Below, one piece after another: positions 18,235 to 26,343 of a DNA stretch of 64,000 nt. Under the pieces are notes generated by a model. The model saw only the letters and a program-made list of their open reading frames with translations. It did no database searches and had not been told where the DNA came from. The position numbers and the translations under genes are program-made. Position 1 is the first letter of the stretch. Each line of letters begins with the position of its first letter. This DNA is from Roseicyclus marinus (GTDB lineage: Bacteria; Pseudomonadota; Alphaproteobacteria; Rhodobacterales; Rhodobacteraceae), in NCBI RefSeq assembly GCF_036322625.1, contig NZ_AP027266.1, positions 1,491,001-1,555,000 on the forward strand, read 5' to 3'.

Positions 18235-18657
18235 ATGGCATTGGCAATGGATGTGGCCGCGCTGACGCGGTTTCTGGACGAGGTTTTTCCGCAGGTCGCG
18301 CAGGATTTCGTGATCGAGGATCTTGCCGAAAAGCATCTGACCGTGCGCCTGAAGGTCGAGGATCGCCACCTCAGGCCCGGCGGCACCGTGTCGGGGCCGA
18401 CCATGTTCGCGCTGGCCGATGTGTCTGTCTATCTTGCCATTTTGGCCATGATCGGGCCCAAGGCGCTGGCCGTCACCACGAATTGCGCGATTGATTTCAT
18501 GCGCAAACCCGCCGCCGGGGTCGACATGATCTGCGAGTGTCGCATCCTGAAACTGGGTCGCGTTCTGGCGGTCGGCGATTGCCTGCTCTATTCGGTGGGC
18601 CAAGCCGAGCCCGTTGCGCGCGCCTCGCTCACCTATTCCATTCCGCCCGAGCGCTAG
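18235..18657 (+). CDS. PaaI-type hotdog thioesterase
   Basis: A 140-aa hotdog-fold protein. The RHLRPGGTVSGPTMFALAD segment matches the PaaI/YdiI thioesterase active-site helix region, where an Asp or Glu is catalytic. It probably hydrolyses acyl-CoA thioesters in the cytoplasm. The start at 18235 has a GGGGGAGGG ribosome site 4 bases upstream; an earlier in-frame reading overlaps the divergent hydratase gene and was rejected. The divergent pairing with an enoyl-CoA hydratase suggests shared acyl-CoA metabolism. Confidence 0.8.
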   Translation: MALAMDVAALTRFLDEVFPQVAQDFVIEDLAEKHLTVRLKVEDRHLRPGGTVSGPTMFALADVSVYLAILAMIGPKALAVTTNCAIDFMRKPAAGVDMICECRILKLGRVLAVGDCLLYSVGQAEPVARASLTYSIPPER

Positions 18658-18714
18658 GGCGACCCTGCGACACCGCGCGGCGCTGTCCGCGATGACGGCG
18701 CGGGATAAGAGTGA

Positions 18715-18727
18715 TTGACCACGTCAA
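18715..18727. promoter_or_regulatory. Inverted repeat TTGAC-CAC-GTCAA before the channel gene
   Basis: Five-base arms with a three-base spacer lie 18 bases upstream of the channel ATG. The arms equal CRP/FNR-family half sites, but the spacer is one base shorter than the usual four. Either a non-FNR operator or chance. Confidence 0.3.
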
Positions 18728-18745
18728 ATCAGCCGGAGACGCAGG

Positions 18746-19726
18746 ATGACCGAGGCCGCCAAAGACGCAAAGGAAGATTTCAGCAGGCTGGAACATCTGC
18801 CTGTCACCTTCTTTGCGATCACCATGGGGCTGTTCGGGCTGGCCTTGGCCTTGCATGCGGCGGCGGGCAGTTACGATTGGATCGAAACACCGGCGCGCGC
18901 GCTGCTTTGGGCGGGGCTTGGCTGTTTCGCCGTGATCGCGGGCTTTTATCTTGCCAAGGCGATCCGCCATCCCGACGCTGTCGCTGGGGAATGGCATCAT
19001 CCGGTCAAGCTGGCGTTTTTCCCGACCATCACCATCTCGCTTTTGTTGATGGCCACGGCCATCCACGGCTATCGCCCCGATCTCGCCCAACCGGTCTGGC
19101 TTGTCGGGGTGGTGGGGCAGGGCGCGCTGACCATCGCCGTCATATCGGGCTGGATCAGCCACCGTGCCTTCGAGGTCGGGCATCTGACGCCCGCCTGGTT
19201 CATCCCGGCGGTGGGCAATGTGATCGTCCCCCTTGCCGGCGCGCAGATGGGTTGGATCGAGACGAGCTGGCTGTTCTTTTCGGCTGGCATGATCTTTTGG
19301 CTGATCTTGCTTGTTCTGGTCTTCAACCGCCTGATCTTTCACGCGCCGATCCCGGGGCGCTTGTTCCCGACGCTGGTCATCTTGATCGCGCCGCCGGCCG
19401 TCGCTTTCGTCAGCTATTTTCGGCTGGCGGGCGGGGTCGATGCCTTTGGGCATGTGCTGCTGAACAGCGCCTATGTCTTTGCAGCACTTGTGCTTATGCA
19501 GGTGCCAAAGCTGATGAAACTGCCCTTCGCGCTCAGCTGGTGGGCGCTCAGCTTTCCCCTCGCGGCGCTGTCGGTGGCCAGTTTCGTCTATGGGCGCGAG
19601 GCGGCGAGCGGGACCCATGTCGGCATCGGGCTGGTGGTTCTGGCAGCCCTTGTTCTGGTCGTGGCGGGCCTGTTGTATCGCACGGGCCTTGCCATCTTGC
19701 GTGACGAGATCTGCCGCCCGGAATAG
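18746..19726 (+). CDS. TDT/SLAC1-family transporter or anion channel (TehA-like)
   Basis: A 326-aa inner-membrane protein with about ten hydrophobic segments. The N-terminal LEHLPVTFFAITMGLFGL and the FFPTITISLLLMA and TPAWFIPAVGNVIVP segments fit the tellurite-resistance/dicarboxylate transporter (TDT) family, which includes TehA, malate permease Mae1 and plant SLAC1. It would pass small anions. The start has a purine-rich site (GGAGACGCAGG). It is monocistronic and convergent with speE. Confidence 0.75.
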   Translation: MTEAAKDAKEDFSRLEHLPVTFFAITMGLFGLALALHAAAGSYDWIETPARALLWAGLGCFAVIAGFYLAKAIRHPDAVAGEWHHPVKLAFFPTITISLLLMATAIHGYRPDLAQPVWLVGVVGQGALTIAVISGWISHRAFEVGHLTPAWFIPAVGNVIVPLAGAQMGWIETSWLFFSAGMIFWLILLVLVFNRLIFHAPIPGRLFPTLVILIAPPAVAFVSYFRLAGGVDAFGHVLLNSAYVFAALVLMQVPKLMKLPFALSWWALSFPLAALSVASFVYGREAASGTHVGIGLVVLAALVLVVAGLLYRTGLAILRDEICRPE

Positions 19727-19753
19727 GCCCGGGCGAGAGCGCATGTCTTGCCC

Positions 19754-20632
19754 TCAGCCGATCAGCCGCGCGACATAGGGGGGCAGGGCGAAAGCGCCGA
19801 GATGCACCGCGGGCGTATAATAATCGGTCTCGAACCCCGCCGCCGCGAAGCGTTCGGTCAGCGTGGCCAGATCGACGCCCCGCGCTGCCCCATCCGTGCC
19901 CCAGCCAAAGGCCATGGGCCCGCCCGCATAGGTCGGGATCGTCGCAAGATAGCAGGTCGCATCGGCGAAAAGCGCGGTGAAGGCGCGCATCGTGTTCGTG
20001 AGCTCCGCACCCTGCAGAAACGGCACGCCGTTTTGCGTGACGAGGATGCCACCCGGCGCAAGCCGTGCCTTGGCATGGCCGTAGAAGGTGTCGGTGAACA
20101 ACACCTCGCCCGGGCCGACAGGATCGGTGGAATCGACGATGATCACGTCATAGACATCGGCGTTCTGCCGCATGAAATCCGCGCCATCCGCGATCACGAG
20201 GTCAAGGCGCGGATCGTCGAAGGCTCCGGCGGAAATGCCCGGCAGGTGGGATTTGCAGAAATCGACCACCGTTCCGTCGATCTCGACCATGGTGACCTGT
20301 TCGATATCCCGATGCTTGAGCACCTCGCGCGCCATGCCGCCATCGCCGCCGCCCACGATCAGCACGCGCCGCACCGCCCCATGGGCGAAGATCGGCACAT
20401 GGGTCATCATCTCGTGGTAGATGAAATTGTCCGCTTCCGTGACCTGCACCACGCCATCGAGCGTCATGATCCGGCCAAAGGTCGGGTTTTCGAAAACGCG
20501 CAGCCGCTGGTGTTCGGTGGCGCTGTCATAGAATTCGGCGGTGATGCGCAGGGCCTGCGAATGATCGGCGTGCAGACGCTCGACATTCCAGTCCCCGGGC
20601 CAGTCCGCAGGCGAGGGTCCGCGATCGGTCAT
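19754..20632 (-). CDS. speE: Spermidine synthase (polyamine aminopropyltransferase)
   Basis: Transfers an aminopropyl group from decarboxylated SAM to putrescine. The 292-aa protein has the family's N-terminal beta domain, the GGGDGG nucleotide motif at residues 94-99, and the catalytic loop DSTDPVGPGE with Asp167 and Asp170. It lies downstream of speD on the same strand with a 65-base gap, so the two probably form one transcription unit for spermidine synthesis. Confidence 0.94.
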   Translation of the reverse strand: MTDRGPSPADWPGDWNVERLHADHSQALRITAEFYDSATEHQRLRVFENPTFGRIMTLDGVVQVTEADNFIYHEMMTHVPIFAHGAVRRVLIVGGGDGGMAREVLKHRDIEQVTMVEIDGTVVDFCKSHLPGISAGAFDDPRLDLVIADGADFMRQNADVYDVIIVDSTDPVGPGEVLFTDTFYGHAKARLAPGGILVTQNGVPFLQGAELTNTMRAFTALFADATCYLATIPTYAGGPMAFGWGTDGAARGVDLATLTERFAAAGFETDYYTPAVHLGAFALPPYVARLIG

Positions 20633-20697
20633 GGCAATCTCCGGCAGGCAGGAGGAGGGGGGAGGCTGCCATCGCAGCCTCCGCTATCTGGTCTGTG

Positions 20698-21225
20698 TCA
20701 GGCGGCGGCGGTGTCGCGCACCAGGCCCTCACCGCGGCGCAATTCCTTGACATGCACCGTCTCGGTTCCGAAAGCGCGTTTCAGCACGCCCACGGCCTTC
20801 CACGGATCGGCATCGCCGCACATGAACACGTCAAAGGCCCCGTAGCCGATCTCGGGCCATGTGTGGACCGAGATGTGGCTTTCGGCCAGAACGGCCACGC
20901 CCGATACGCCCTGCGGGCTGAACTTGTGGGTGTGGATGTGCAACAGCGTGGCGCCGCAGGCATCGACGCAATCGCGAAACGCCTGTTCGATCCGGTCCTC
21001 GTCATCCAGGCCGTGGCCGTTCTCGACCTCGATGATCAGATGCGTTCCGGCAAAGACGACGCCGTCGCGCCTTATGAAGTGATCGTCACGGTCGCAATCG
21101 AGCACGTCGCGCTGTGCGACAGGATCTTCAAACACGATGTCAGCGGCCAAAAGGCCGCGGGAGTCTTCCGCATGGGCGCCTGTCTCCAGACCAGTCCCCA
21201 GTTGGAAGAGGTTGGCGCGGGTCAT
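20698..21225 (-). CDS. speD: S-adenosylmethionine decarboxylase proenzyme
   Basis: Makes decarboxylated SAM, the aminopropyl donor used by SpeE. The 175-aa proenzyme has the self-cleavage site LAESHISVHTWPE; Ser116 would become the pyruvoyl group after cleavage at Glu115-Ser116. His and Cys residues in HIHTHKFSPQG and DVFMCGDA match the bacterial class 1 active site. A GGGGGAG ribosome site precedes the ATG. The N-terminal ~50 residues are longer than in minimal SpeD proteins. A highly structured leader lies 36 bases upstream of the start and may control it. Confidence 0.93.
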   Translation of the reverse strand: MTRANLFQLGTGLETGAHAEDSRGLLAADIVFEDPVAQRDVLDCDRDDHFIRRDGVVFAGTHLIIEVENGHGLDDEDRIEQAFRDCVDACGATLLHIHTHKFSPQGVSGVAVLAESHISVHTWPEIGYGAFDVFMCGDADPWKAVGVLKRAFGTETVHVKELRRGEGLVRDTAAA

Positions 21226-21595
21226 GAGCGCTCCCCCTTCTTACCAGCAGAGTGATGTGGTGGGTCCTTAGCGCCCCCCCGAGGTTGCCCTCGAAGTTGG
21301 GATCGGTCCCGGTTCTCGTGGGGGGGCACCTAAGCCCCCGGACCCCCGGGATCAAGGAAAAATTCACGAAAGTGCGAAGGCTGTCGTGCGTCCGTCACCA
21401 TGGGATCGGGGTGAAAATTATGGGGTAAAATGATACCTTATCAGTAAGATATTGTTTTTGCACGGTTTATACAAAAACATGCCGGTTGACGCGCCGTGGA
21501 AATCCCGTAAAAGCACGCCATCGCAGGGCGGCCATGGGCCGTCTTTCGCCATTCCGGCCGGGCCCTCATGCCCGCCCCCGAAAGGACCGAGTGAA
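21226..21595. other. Intergenic region between divergent speD and rplM
   Basis: This 370-base gap holds the structured speD leader (21262-21345). Beyond it is an AT-rich stretch (about 21411-21480, with TAAAATGATACC and TTTATACAAAAA) that is unlike the surrounding GC-rich DNA and probably contains the promoters of both genes. The last ~60 bases before rplM are GC-rich leader ending in the AAAGGA ribosome site. Confidence 0.6.
21262..21345 (-). ncRNA. Candidate structured, switch-like leader RNA of speD
   Basis: In the minus-strand transcript, the 5' arm GGGUCC-GGGGG-CUUAG-GU-GCCCCCCC (21345-21320) can pair with the 3' arm GGGGGGGC-G-CUAAGGACCC (21280-21262). This gives about 18 base pairs interrupted only by a G5 bulge and a small internal loop. 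The same 5' arm can instead fold locally as GGGGGC-UUAGGU-GCCCCC (21339-21322). The enclosed region holds a GAGG-GCAA-CCUC hairpin with a GNRA loop and a GGGA-CCGA-UCCC hairpin. Two exclusive folds this close to a polyamine gene resemble a regulatory leader. I do not match it to a known riboswitch class. Confidence 0.5.
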
Positions 21596-22057
21596 ATGAA
21601 GACCTTTTCTGCCACCCCGGCGGATATCGACAAGCAGTGGGTCGTGATCGACGCCGAGGGCGTTGTTCTGGGCCGTCTCGCTTCGATCATCGCCATGCGG
21701 CTGCGCGGCAAGCACAAGCCGAGCTTCACCCCCTCCATGGACATGGGCGACAATGTCATCGTCATCAACGCCGAAAAGGTGCAGGTGACGGGCAACAAGC
21801 GCAACAAGCCCAATTACTGGCACACCGGCTTCCCGGGCGGGATCAAGTCGCGCACGACCGGCCAGATCCTCGAGGGTGACCACCCCGAGCGCGTCGTGAT
21901 GCAGGCCGTCAAGCGCATGCTGCCCGGCGGCCCGCTGTCGCGCAAGCAGATGACCAACCTGCGCGTCTATGCCGGCGCCGAGCATCCGCATGAGGCGCAA
22001 TCGCCCACCGTGCTCGACGTCAAGTCGATGAACCCCAAGAACACCCGGAGCGCATGA
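21596..22057 (+). CDS. rplM: 50S ribosomal protein L13
   Basis: A 153-aa L13 protein beginning [15 protein letters not shown]. The conserved GVVLGRLAS block and the [12 protein letters not shown] and [13 protein letters not shown] segments identify it. The start was set at 21596, where AAAGGA precedes the ATG and the family N-terminus begins; the 48-residue in-frame extension upstream has no family match. It overlaps rpsI by four bases, the universal rplM-rpsI pair. Confidence 0.97.
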   Translation: MKTFSATPADIDKQWVVIDAEGVVLGRLASIIAMRLRGKHKPSFTPSMDMGDNVIVINAEKVQVTGNKRNKPNYWHTGFPGGIKSRTTGQILEGDHPERVVMQAVKRMLPGGPLSRKQMTNLRVYAGAEHPHEAQSPTVLDVKSMNPKNTRSA

Positions 22058-22551
22058 CCATGGCCGAGACCCTGAGTTCGCTCGACGCCCTGAAAGGCGC
22101 CGTGGATGCAAGCCCCGCCGCAATCACCCTGTCCGACGCCCCCCGCGAGCCGCAGCGCGACGCGCTGGGTCGCGCCTATGCCACCGGCAAGCGCAAGGAC
22201 GCGGTCGCCCGCGTCTGGATCAAGCCCGGCTCGGGCAAGGTCGTGGTGAACGGCAAGGAAATGAACGCCTATTTCGCGCGTCCCGTTCTGCAGATGATCC
22301 TGCGCCAGCCCTTCCAGGTGGCCGGGGTCGAGAACGAGTTCGACGTGATGGCGACCGTCAAGGGCGGTGGCCTGTCCGGCCAGGCCGGCGCGGTCAAGCA
22401 TGGCATTTCCAAGGCGCTGCAGCTCTATGAACCGAGCCTGCGCGGTGCGCTGAAAGCGGCAGGTTTCCTGACCCGCGACAGCCGCGTCGTGGAACGCAAG
22501 AAGTTCGGCCGCCGCAAGGCCCGCCGCAGCTTCCAGTTCTCCAAGCGCTGA
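22054..22551 (+). CDS. rpsI: 30S ribosomal protein S9
   Basis: A 165-aa S9 protein. It has the alphaproteobacterial N-terminal extension of about 40 residues, then the conserved [15 protein letters not shown] block and the basic C-terminal tail ending [17 protein letters not shown], which reaches the decoding site in the ribosome. Start at 22054 (ATG overlapping the rplM stop) or at the next ATG at 22060. A strong terminator follows directly. Confidence 0.97.
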   Translation: MTMAETLSSLDALKGAVDASPAAITLSDAPREPQRDALGRAYATGKRKDAVARVWIKPGSGKVVVNGKEMNAYFARPVLQMILRQPFQVAGVENEFDVMATVKGGGLSGQAGAVKHGISKALQLYEPSLRGALKAAGFLTRDSRVVERKKFGRRKARRSFQFSKR

Positions 22552-22577
22552 AGATCTTTCCCTTCGTGGGATCATGG

Positions 22578-22605
22578 AAAGGCCGCCCCTTTGGGCGGCC
22601 TTTTT
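22578..22605 (+). terminator. Rho-independent terminator after rplM-rpsI
   Basis: Perfect eight-base stem GGCCGCCC / GGGCGGCC with a four-base loop CTTT, preceded by AAA and followed by TTTTT. It begins 27 bases after the rpsI stop. Confidence 0.9.
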
Positions 22606-22698
22606 GCATGTCCGATCACGCTTTCGCGAGCGGGTCTTCAAGCCCCGTTAGAGCGTCCCAAATCCCGCGCCGTGGACGTCAGCAATGGAGGTTTTCGC

Positions 22699-22950
22699 AT
22701 GAAATCCATGCTTCTTTCCGGCGTTTTCGTTCTGGCCAGTGCCGGACTGGCCACAAGCGGCCTCGAGGGACCGACAGCCCCTGACGCCAAGCCCGCCGAT
22801 GCCACGCTCGTGCGCGTGACCGAGGCCGAGGTCGAGGCCGTGATCGCCAGCAAGAAGGACACCTTTGTCCAGCAGGTGACGCAGGCGATGACCGATTGCA
22901 CCGAGGATGGCACCATGCCCCTGTGCCAAGGGGCAGAGACCAAGAACTGA
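22699..22950 (+). CDS. Small exported protein, function unknown
   Basis: An 83-aa protein starting MKSMLLSGVFVLASAGLATS, a plausible signal peptide. The mature part of about 60 residues is polar, with two cysteines (TDCTEDGTMPLCQG) that could form a disulfide in the periplasm. A GGAGG site lies upstream of the ATG; an earlier in-frame start at 22591 would put the signal peptide internally and overlaps the terminator. No family is recognised. Confidence 0.6.
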   Translation: MKSMLLSGVFVLASAGLATSGLEGPTAPDAKPADATLVRVTEAEVEAVIASKKDTFVQQVTQAMTDCTEDGTMPLCQGAETKN

Positions 22951-23026
22951 CCGCGCATCGGCGCAAGCGCCCCGGTGCCGTCCGAGGGCGCTTGACGCCG
23001 CCGCGCGCTGTGACTAGCTGCCCGCC

Positions 23027-24850
23027 ATGGCGCGCGCACCCCTTTTGCAATTGACCGATATCTCGCTGACCTTTGGCGGGAACCCGGTGTTTTCCGACAT
23101 GTCCCTCGTGGTCCAGGAGGGCGACAGGCTGGCGCTCGTCGGGCGCAACGGATCGGGAAAATCCACCCTGATGAAGGTGATGGCGGGTCTTGTCCTGCCC
23201 GATACGGGCCGCGTGGTCACGCCCGATGGCGTGCGCGTGGGCTACATGGAACAGGACCCCGATTTCGCGGGCTTTGCCACATTGGGCGATTTCGCCACGG
23301 CCACGCTGGACCCGTCCGAAGCCTGGCGGGTGGAGGCGGCGGCCGAGGGGCTGAAGCTGCGCCTTGACGCGGAACCGGGGCGCGCCTCGGGCGGGGAACG
23401 GCGGCGCGCGGCGCTCGCGCGGCTTTTGGCCGAGGCACCCGAGTTGATGCTTCTGGACGAGCCGACCAACCACCTCGACATCGAGGCGATCGGCTGGCTG
23501 GAGCGTAACCTCTTGGAAACGCGGGCGGGTTTCGTGCTGATCAGCCACGACCGCGCCTTTCTGACGGCACTGGCGCGCGGCACGCTCTGGCTCGACCGTG
23601 GCGTGGTGCGGCGGCAGGATCAGGGGTTCGGCACCTTCGAGGCCTGGCGCGAAAAAACCTGGGAGGAAGAGGACGCCGCCCGCCACAAGCTGGACCGCAA
23701 GATCAAGGCCGAGGCGCGGTGGGCCGTCGAAGGCATCAGCGCGCGGCGCAAGCGCAACCAGGGTCGCGTGCGCGCGCTGCAGGCTTTGCGCGAGGAACGC
23801 GCGAACCAGATCCGGCGGCAAGGCACCGCCGATATGGCGCTGGAGGCGGGGAGCCAAAGCGGCAAGCGCGTGATCGAAGCGCGCGGGATTTCAAAGGCTT
23901 ACAACGGGCAGACGATCCTCGAACCCTTCGATCTGCGGGTGCTGCGAGGGGACCGGATCGCCTTTGTCGGGCCGAACGGGGCGGGCAAGACGACGCTTTT
24001 GAACATGCTCACCGGCCAGCTTGCGCCCGATACAGGCGAGGTGACGCTTGGGACCGGCATCGAGATGGCGGTGTTCGACCAGACGCGAGCGCAGCTCGAC
24101 CCCGAGGCGACGCTCTGGGACAGCCTGACCGATGATCCCGCGGCCCGGGTCAGCGGCGCGTCGGACCAGGTTCTGGTGCGCGGCCAGCCGCGGCACGTGG
24201 TGGGATACCTCAAGGATTTCCTGTTCGACGAGGCGCAGGCCCGCGCGCCGGTCAAGTCCTTGTCGGGTGGGGAAAAAGCGCGGCTTTTGCTGGCGCGGAT
24301 CATGGCGCGGTCCTCAAACCTTCTGGTGCTCGACGAACCGACCAACGACCTGGATATCGAGACGCTTGATCTTCTACAAGATTTGTTGGGGGACTATCCC
24401 GGCACGGTGCTTTTGGTCAGCCACGACCGCGATTTCATCGACCGCGTGGCCAGCGTGACCGTCGCGCTGGAGGGGCGGGGGCGGGCCACGGTCTATGCTG
24501 GCGGCTGGAGCGATATGGCGGCCCAGAGGGGGCAGGTTGACCCGGTGGCCGAGGCGAAACCGGCGCGCGGCGCGGCACCGGTGGTTCAGGCCAAGCCCAA
24601 GGCGCAGAATGCAAAATCCGGCCTGTCTTTCACCGAGACGCATCGGCTGAAGGCGCTGCCGGACGAGATTGCGCGGCTCGAGGCGGAGATCGGGAAGCTT
24701 GCGGAATTGCTCTCCGACCCGGCACTGTTCAGCCGCGAACCGGTCAAATTCCGCAAGGCGACCGAGGCGATGGCGGAGCGTCAGGCGAAGCTGTCGGCGG
24801 CGGAGGAAGAATGGCTTTTTCTTGAGGAAAAGGCCGAATCCGCGGGTTAG
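23027..24850 (+). CDS. ABC-F family ATP-binding protein (Uup-like)
   Basis: A 607-aa soluble protein with two ABC domains and no membrane segment. The first has Walker A GRNGSGKST (residues 39-47), signature ASGGERRR and LLDEPTNHLDIEAI. The second has GPNGAGKTT near residue 317, LSGGEKARLLLARI and LDEPTNDLDIETL. A linker rich in charged residues joins them, and a ~90-residue coiled-coil-like C-terminal tail follows, as in Uup. ABC-F proteins act on the ribosome or on DNA intermediates rather than in transport. It ends in a four-base convergent overlap with the HExxH lipoprotein gene. Confidence 0.9.
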   Translation: MARAPLLQLTDISLTFGGNPVFSDMSLVVQEGDRLALVGRNGSGKSTLMKVMAGLVLPDTGRVVTPDGVRVGYMEQDPDFAGFATLGDFATATLDPSEAWRVEAAAEGLKLRLDAEPGRASGGERRRAALARLLAEAPELMLLDEPTNHLDIEAIGWLERNLLETRAGFVLISHDRAFLTALARGTLWLDRGVVRRQDQGFGTFEAWREKTWEEEDAARHKLDRKIKAEARWAVEGISARRKRNQGRVRALQALREERANQIRRQGTADMALEAGSQSGKRVIEARGISKAYNGQTILEPFDLRVLRGDRIAFVGPNGAGKTTLLNMLTGQLAPDTGEVTLGTGIEMAVFDQTRAQLDPEATLWDSLTDDPAARVSGASDQVLVRGQPRHVVGYLKDFLFDEAQARAPVKSLSGGEKARLLLARIMARSSNLLVLDEPTNDLDIETLDLLQDLLGDYPGTVLLVSHDRDFIDRVASVTVALEGRGRATVYAGGWSDMAAQRGQVDPVAEAKPARGAAPVVQAKPKAQNAKSGLSFTETHRLKALPDEIARLEAEIGKLAELLSDPALFSREPVKFRKATEAMAERQAKLSAAEEEWLFLEEKAESAG

Positions 24851-25533
24851 GAGCAGAGGCCGTTCGGCTCGATTCCCTGCCACGGCAGGAAGGTTTCGAC
24901 GGCGTCGGCGCGGGTCTGCCAGGGGGTGACGGGCATGACCTGGGCGATCAGGCTTTCGAGCCGCGCGGTGCGGCTGCCCCTGGGGTCGAGGGCGCGGCAG
25001 CAGACGTATTCTTCTACAAGAGAGGCCTGGGCCTCGTAGCCGTAGTCGAGGAACCGGCGGTTTTCCGTGGTGTCGAACAGGTAGGGATCCTCGATCCGGG
25101 CGTGTTCGCGGGCGGCGCGGAGCGGGTGGTAGCCGGTGAGCTCCCGGTTCTGCCATTGCCAGACATGCGTCATCTCATGGGCAAAGAACATCGCAGCATA
25201 TAGGTGGCGGCGACCGTCCGGCATCAAGGTATAGTCGGGCACGCTCATGTCGCGGCGGATGTGGAGCGTGTTGAACAGCACCATTCCGGCGGTGCGGCCT
25301 TCGATCACGGGGCCATCGGGCGGCGGCAGAACGCGCTCGCGGCAGGTGGTCTGGGGGCGGGCCGGGTAGCGCTGCACGATCAGGCCGATGAGCGGATTTT
25401 CGGCGATGCGGACGGGGGCGGAGTCGAATGTGTCGCCCTGGAGATCGGCCATATAGGCGACCTCCGCCTCGGTCAGGGGACGGCCGCAGGCGGCGAGCGC
25501 GAGGATCAGGACGAGGGCAAGGGCGCGGCGCAT
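24847..25533 (-). CDS. Putative lipoprotein with an HExxH metalloprotease-like motif
   Basis: A 228-aa protein starting MRRALALVLILALAACG, a lipoprotein signal with the lipobox LAAC. The central FFAHEMTHVWQWQN segment contains HExxH, the zinc-protease signature, preceded by a hydrophobic stretch. A third acidic ligand could come from the later ARIEDPYLF or QASLVEEYVCC region. The start is set by the lipoprotein signal; upstream in-frame residues come from REP-repeat DNA. I know no named family. A membrane-anchored peptidase or a non-catalytic relative are both possible. Confidence 0.65.
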   Translation of the reverse strand: MRRALALVLILALAACGRPLTEAEVAYMADLQGDTFDSAPVRIAENPLIGLIVQRYPARPQTTCRERVLPPPDGPVIEGRTAGMVLFNTLHIRRDMSVPDYTLMPDGRRHLYAAMFFAHEMTHVWQWQNRELTGYHPLRAAREHARIEDPYLFDTTENRRFLDYGYEAQASLVEEYVCCRALDPRGSRTARLESLIAQVMPVTPWQTRADAVETFLPWQGIEPNGLCS

Positions 25534-25644
25534 GGCCGGAGGGTAGGGGCGGGACGGGGACCGGGCAAGGGGCGTAGGGAAAGGGTAGGGCATGCGTAGG
25601 GGATGTGTAGGGAATCTGTCGTTACAGGTGTGGTGGGGGGTGGT

Positions 25645-25665
25645 GGTGGGTTTCACCCACCCTAC
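25645..25665 (+). repeat. REP palindrome copy 1
   Basis: GGTGGGTTTCACCCACCCTAC: an imperfect hairpin (GGTGGGT-TTC-ACCCACC) with a CTAC tail. It is followed nine bases later by an inverted copy. Confidence 0.8.
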
Positions 25666-25674
25666 GGAGGCTAG

Positions 25675-25695
25675 GTAGGGTGGGTGCAACCCAAC
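25675..25695 (-). repeat. REP palindrome copy 2, inverted and diverged
   Basis: GTAGGGTGGGTGCAACCCAAC is the reverse orientation of copy 1 with a few changes. Copies 1 and 2 form a face-to-face pair. Confidence 0.7.
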
Positions 25696-25727
25696 GTGTC
25701 CGCGACGATTATGGGGGGGCGTTGAAT

Positions 25728-25748
25728 GGTGGGTTTCACCCACCCTAC
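25728..25748 (+). repeat. REP palindrome copy 3
   Basis: Identical to copy 1 (GGTGGGTTTCACCCACCCTAC). It lies 40 bases before the transposase start codon. Confidence 0.8.
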
Positions 25749-25788
25749 GGGTAAGGCTTTGTTAACCCGGTTCCGGCAACAAGACGGC

Positions 25789-26283
25789 ATGTCGGAGTAT
25801 CGCCGTCTCTTCGTGCCCGGGGGCACCTATTTTTTCACGGTCGCGCTGGCCGGGAGGGGGGGTGATCTTTTGGTGTCGCGTATCGGGGATTTGCGGGCCG
25901 CCTACGCGGAGGGGCTGTGTGATCGTCCGGTGCAGACGAGGGCGATCGTCGTCTTGCCCGATCATCTGCACGCCATCTGGACCTTGCCCGAGGGCGACAG
26001 CGATTTCCCGGAGCGGTGGAAGCGGATCAAACGGTCCTTTACGGTCCGCGTCGGTGAAACGCGGCCGCGCAGTGCCAGCAAGTGGGCCAAGGGCGAGGCC
26101 GGCATCTGGCAGCGCCGGTATTGGGAGCGCTGCATCCGCGACGAGGCGGAATTGTCAGCCGCGTTGCGATACGTTTGGGCCAATCCGGTGAAACACGGGC
26201 TGGTGTGTCGCGCGGTCGATTGGCCGTATTCGTCCCTTCACCGTGAAATCCGCGTCGGGAGCGTGGCGCAGGCGGGTGTGTAG
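25789..26283 (+). mobile_element. REP-associated tyrosine transposase (RAYT, Y1 type)
   Basis: A 164-aa single-strand transposase of the IS200-like Y1 superfamily. The HUH motif is HLH in VVLPDHLHAIW; the catalytic tyrosine is expected in the ALRYVWANPVKHGLV block, the hallmark of RAYT proteins. The start at 25789 begins MSEYRRLFVPGGTYFFTV, the normal RAYT N-terminus; an upstream in-frame start would read through a REP copy. REP palindromes flank it on both sides, and its TAG stop lies within copy 4. Such proteins are thought to mobilise REP sequences rather than themselves. Confidence 0.88.
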
Positions 26284-26300
26284 GGTGGGTGAAACCCACC
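26280..26300 (-). repeat. REP palindrome copy 4
   Basis: GTAGGGTGGGTGAAACCCACC, the exact reverse complement of copy 1. It contains the stop codon of the transposase gene. Confidence 0.85.
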
Positions 26301-26322
26301 AATCGCCCCATTTTCGTATCAT

Positions 26323-26343
26323 GGTGGGTTTCACCCACCCTAC
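26323..26343 (+). repeat. REP palindrome copy 5
   Basis: Identical to copy 1. With copy 4 it forms an inverted pair separated by 22 bases. Its final bases include the parE stop codon on the minus strand. Confidence 0.85.

Noticed and set aside
26301-26322. ATTTTCGTATCAT between REP copies 4 and 5, similar to the cimA palindrome core
   Set aside because: Only the left half of the CGTACG core matches and there is no symmetry, so it is not a third copy.
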